A DNA stretch of 64,000 nt from Hippophae tibetana (Eukaryota > Streptophyta > Magnoliopsida > Rosales > Elaeagnaceae). The notes beneath the pieces were generated by a model, which had not been told where the DNA came from, made no database searches, and was given only the letters and a program-made list of their open reading frames with translations. The first letter of the stretch is position 1. Each line of letters begins with the position of its first letter. This document shows positions 63,620 to 64,000 of this stretch, piece by piece. Location of the stretch: assembly GCA_037013495.1 (NCBI GenBank), contig CM072810.1, positions 37,539,843-37,603,842 on the forward strand, given 5' to 3'. Made by a program: the position numbers and the translations under genes.

Positions 63620-64000
63620 GATGAAACTTTGAACAAATTCTATGCAGGTTTTTCAATCATTATCAACTACTCGTACAATTTGGATGGACCTATTTGGAAA
63701 AAATGTAGATTGAGAAAATTGTTGTTAGCCTACATTATCATTTTCAAGAAAAAGATACCTTGCTTAAATCCATATAGAAGGCCTGTGAACTTGCTGTTAA
63801 ATGAATCAGTTGGGAAATTATTCGCACTGCATTATTTGTTGCTAAGATGATAGCAATCCACTTTCGCGGATGGAAAGAGCTTGACTTTATAGACATCAAG
63901 TATAGTGGTACGAGCGAATCAATTTTGACACAATTGTTAGAATTGATGAATCTAATACCAATGAAGAGAAAATATCTATACTTTCCCATAGATTTACTGA
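63620..64000 (+). repeat. Partial monomer at the right edge
   Basis: The unit continues in phase with anchor 63847 and is cut by the window end. Its first half has 'gaggatgaaac', 'attatcaactactcg' and 'ttcgcactgc'. Its second half has 'cgcggatggaaag' and 'gcgaatcaatt', a combination not seen in any other single monomer of the window, so it is probably another local mosaic. Confidence 0.85.

Larger units (their letters stand above)
1..64000 (+). repeat. Satellite DNA array, ~589-bp monomer, ~109 head-to-tail copies
   Basis: The same AT-rich unit recurs without a break across the whole window, always in the same orientation. The 'agATGATagcaatcc' landmark (or its 'agTTGATggcaatcc' variant) occurs 109 times from 205 to 63847, giving a mean period of about 589.3 bp and a range of 584-592. 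Other landmarks recur once per unit: TCTAGA in 'aaatctagaac', CAGCTG in 'tgcagctgaac', AGGCCT in 'gaaggcctgtg', GAGCTC in 'ccgagctctaaa' and CAATTG in 'acacaattg'. No stretch over 300 bases falls outside the repeat. The array starts and ends inside a monomer, so its true length is unknown. Pure arrays of this kind are typical of eukaryotic heterochromatin; a centromeric position is possible but not shown. I did not recognise the satellite as a named family. Confidence 0.98.

Noticed and set aside
1-64000. About 200 short open frames on both strands as genes
   Set aside because: They are copies of the same three or four frames of a tandem repeat. Their lengths vary with A-run length, they overlap in antisense, and they have no recognisable domain. 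I describe three examples only.
1-64000. CRISPR array
   Set aside because: The repeat is a full 589-bp unit with no unique spacers; this is satellite DNA.
1-64000. tRNA, rRNA, 5S or other RNA gene as the repeat unit
   Set aside because: No 5S internal control region, tRNA A/B boxes in sensible spacing, or rRNA core sequence is visible in the monomer.
1-64000. Transposon insertions or telomere repeats within the array
   Set aside because: All 109 anchor intervals are 584-592 bp, so no insertion of even 10 bp is present, and no short telomere-like repeat occurs.

Overview
The whole 64,000-base window is one uninterrupted satellite DNA array. A single AT-rich monomer of about 589 bp repeats head-to-tail, always in the same orientation. 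I located 109 copies using one internal landmark, the 'caagATGATagcaatcc' site; the first is at 205 and the last at 63847, and spacings run from 584 to 592 bp. Both window edges cut through a monomer, so the array continues on both sides. I saw no unique sequence, transposon insertion, RNA gene or convincing protein gene. A long pure array of several-hundred-bp monomers with higher-order structure points to a eukaryotic nuclear genome, in heterochromatin or a (peri)centromere. The sequence does not let me name the species or say plant versus animal. Many subfamily differences fall at CpG positions, which fits a genome that methylates CpG.

Layout, left to right. 1-2,330: a local subfamily (4 monomers). 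2,331-8,598: mixed monomers. 8,599-14,508: a five-monomer block of 2,955 bp duplicated in tandem almost without change. 14,509-19,116: mixed G- and H-type monomers that include the first copy of a three-monomer (1,768 bp) duplication. 19,117-32,320: a 5.5-kb block repeated at a shift of 7,665 bp (13 monomers), with a 2.1-kb spacer between the copies. 32,321-36,239: the most divergent monomer of the array, followed by E- and H-type monomers. 36,240-41,265: two dimeric arrangements (periods 1,179 and 1,180 bp). 41,266-46,504: mixed monomers, with the switch at about 44.3 kb to the 'cgcggatgg' subfamily that dominates the right side. 46,505-50,024: a three-monomer tandem duplication (about 1,763 bp). 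50,025-54,102: further related monomers. 54,103-63,619: a 4.2-kb block repeated at a shift of 5,296 bp (9 monomers) with only five differences seen by eye, separated by two mosaic monomers. 63,620-64,000: the start of another monomer.

The main biology is array evolution. Nested unequal-exchange duplications of 1, 2, 3, 5, 9 and 13 monomers are overlaid by short conversion-like patches. The youngest and longest duplication is at the right. The short open frames in nearly every monomer, on both strands, are by-products of the repeat; I do not annotate them as genes, but describe three representative ones because they recur. All subfamily assignments and difference counts were made by eye.
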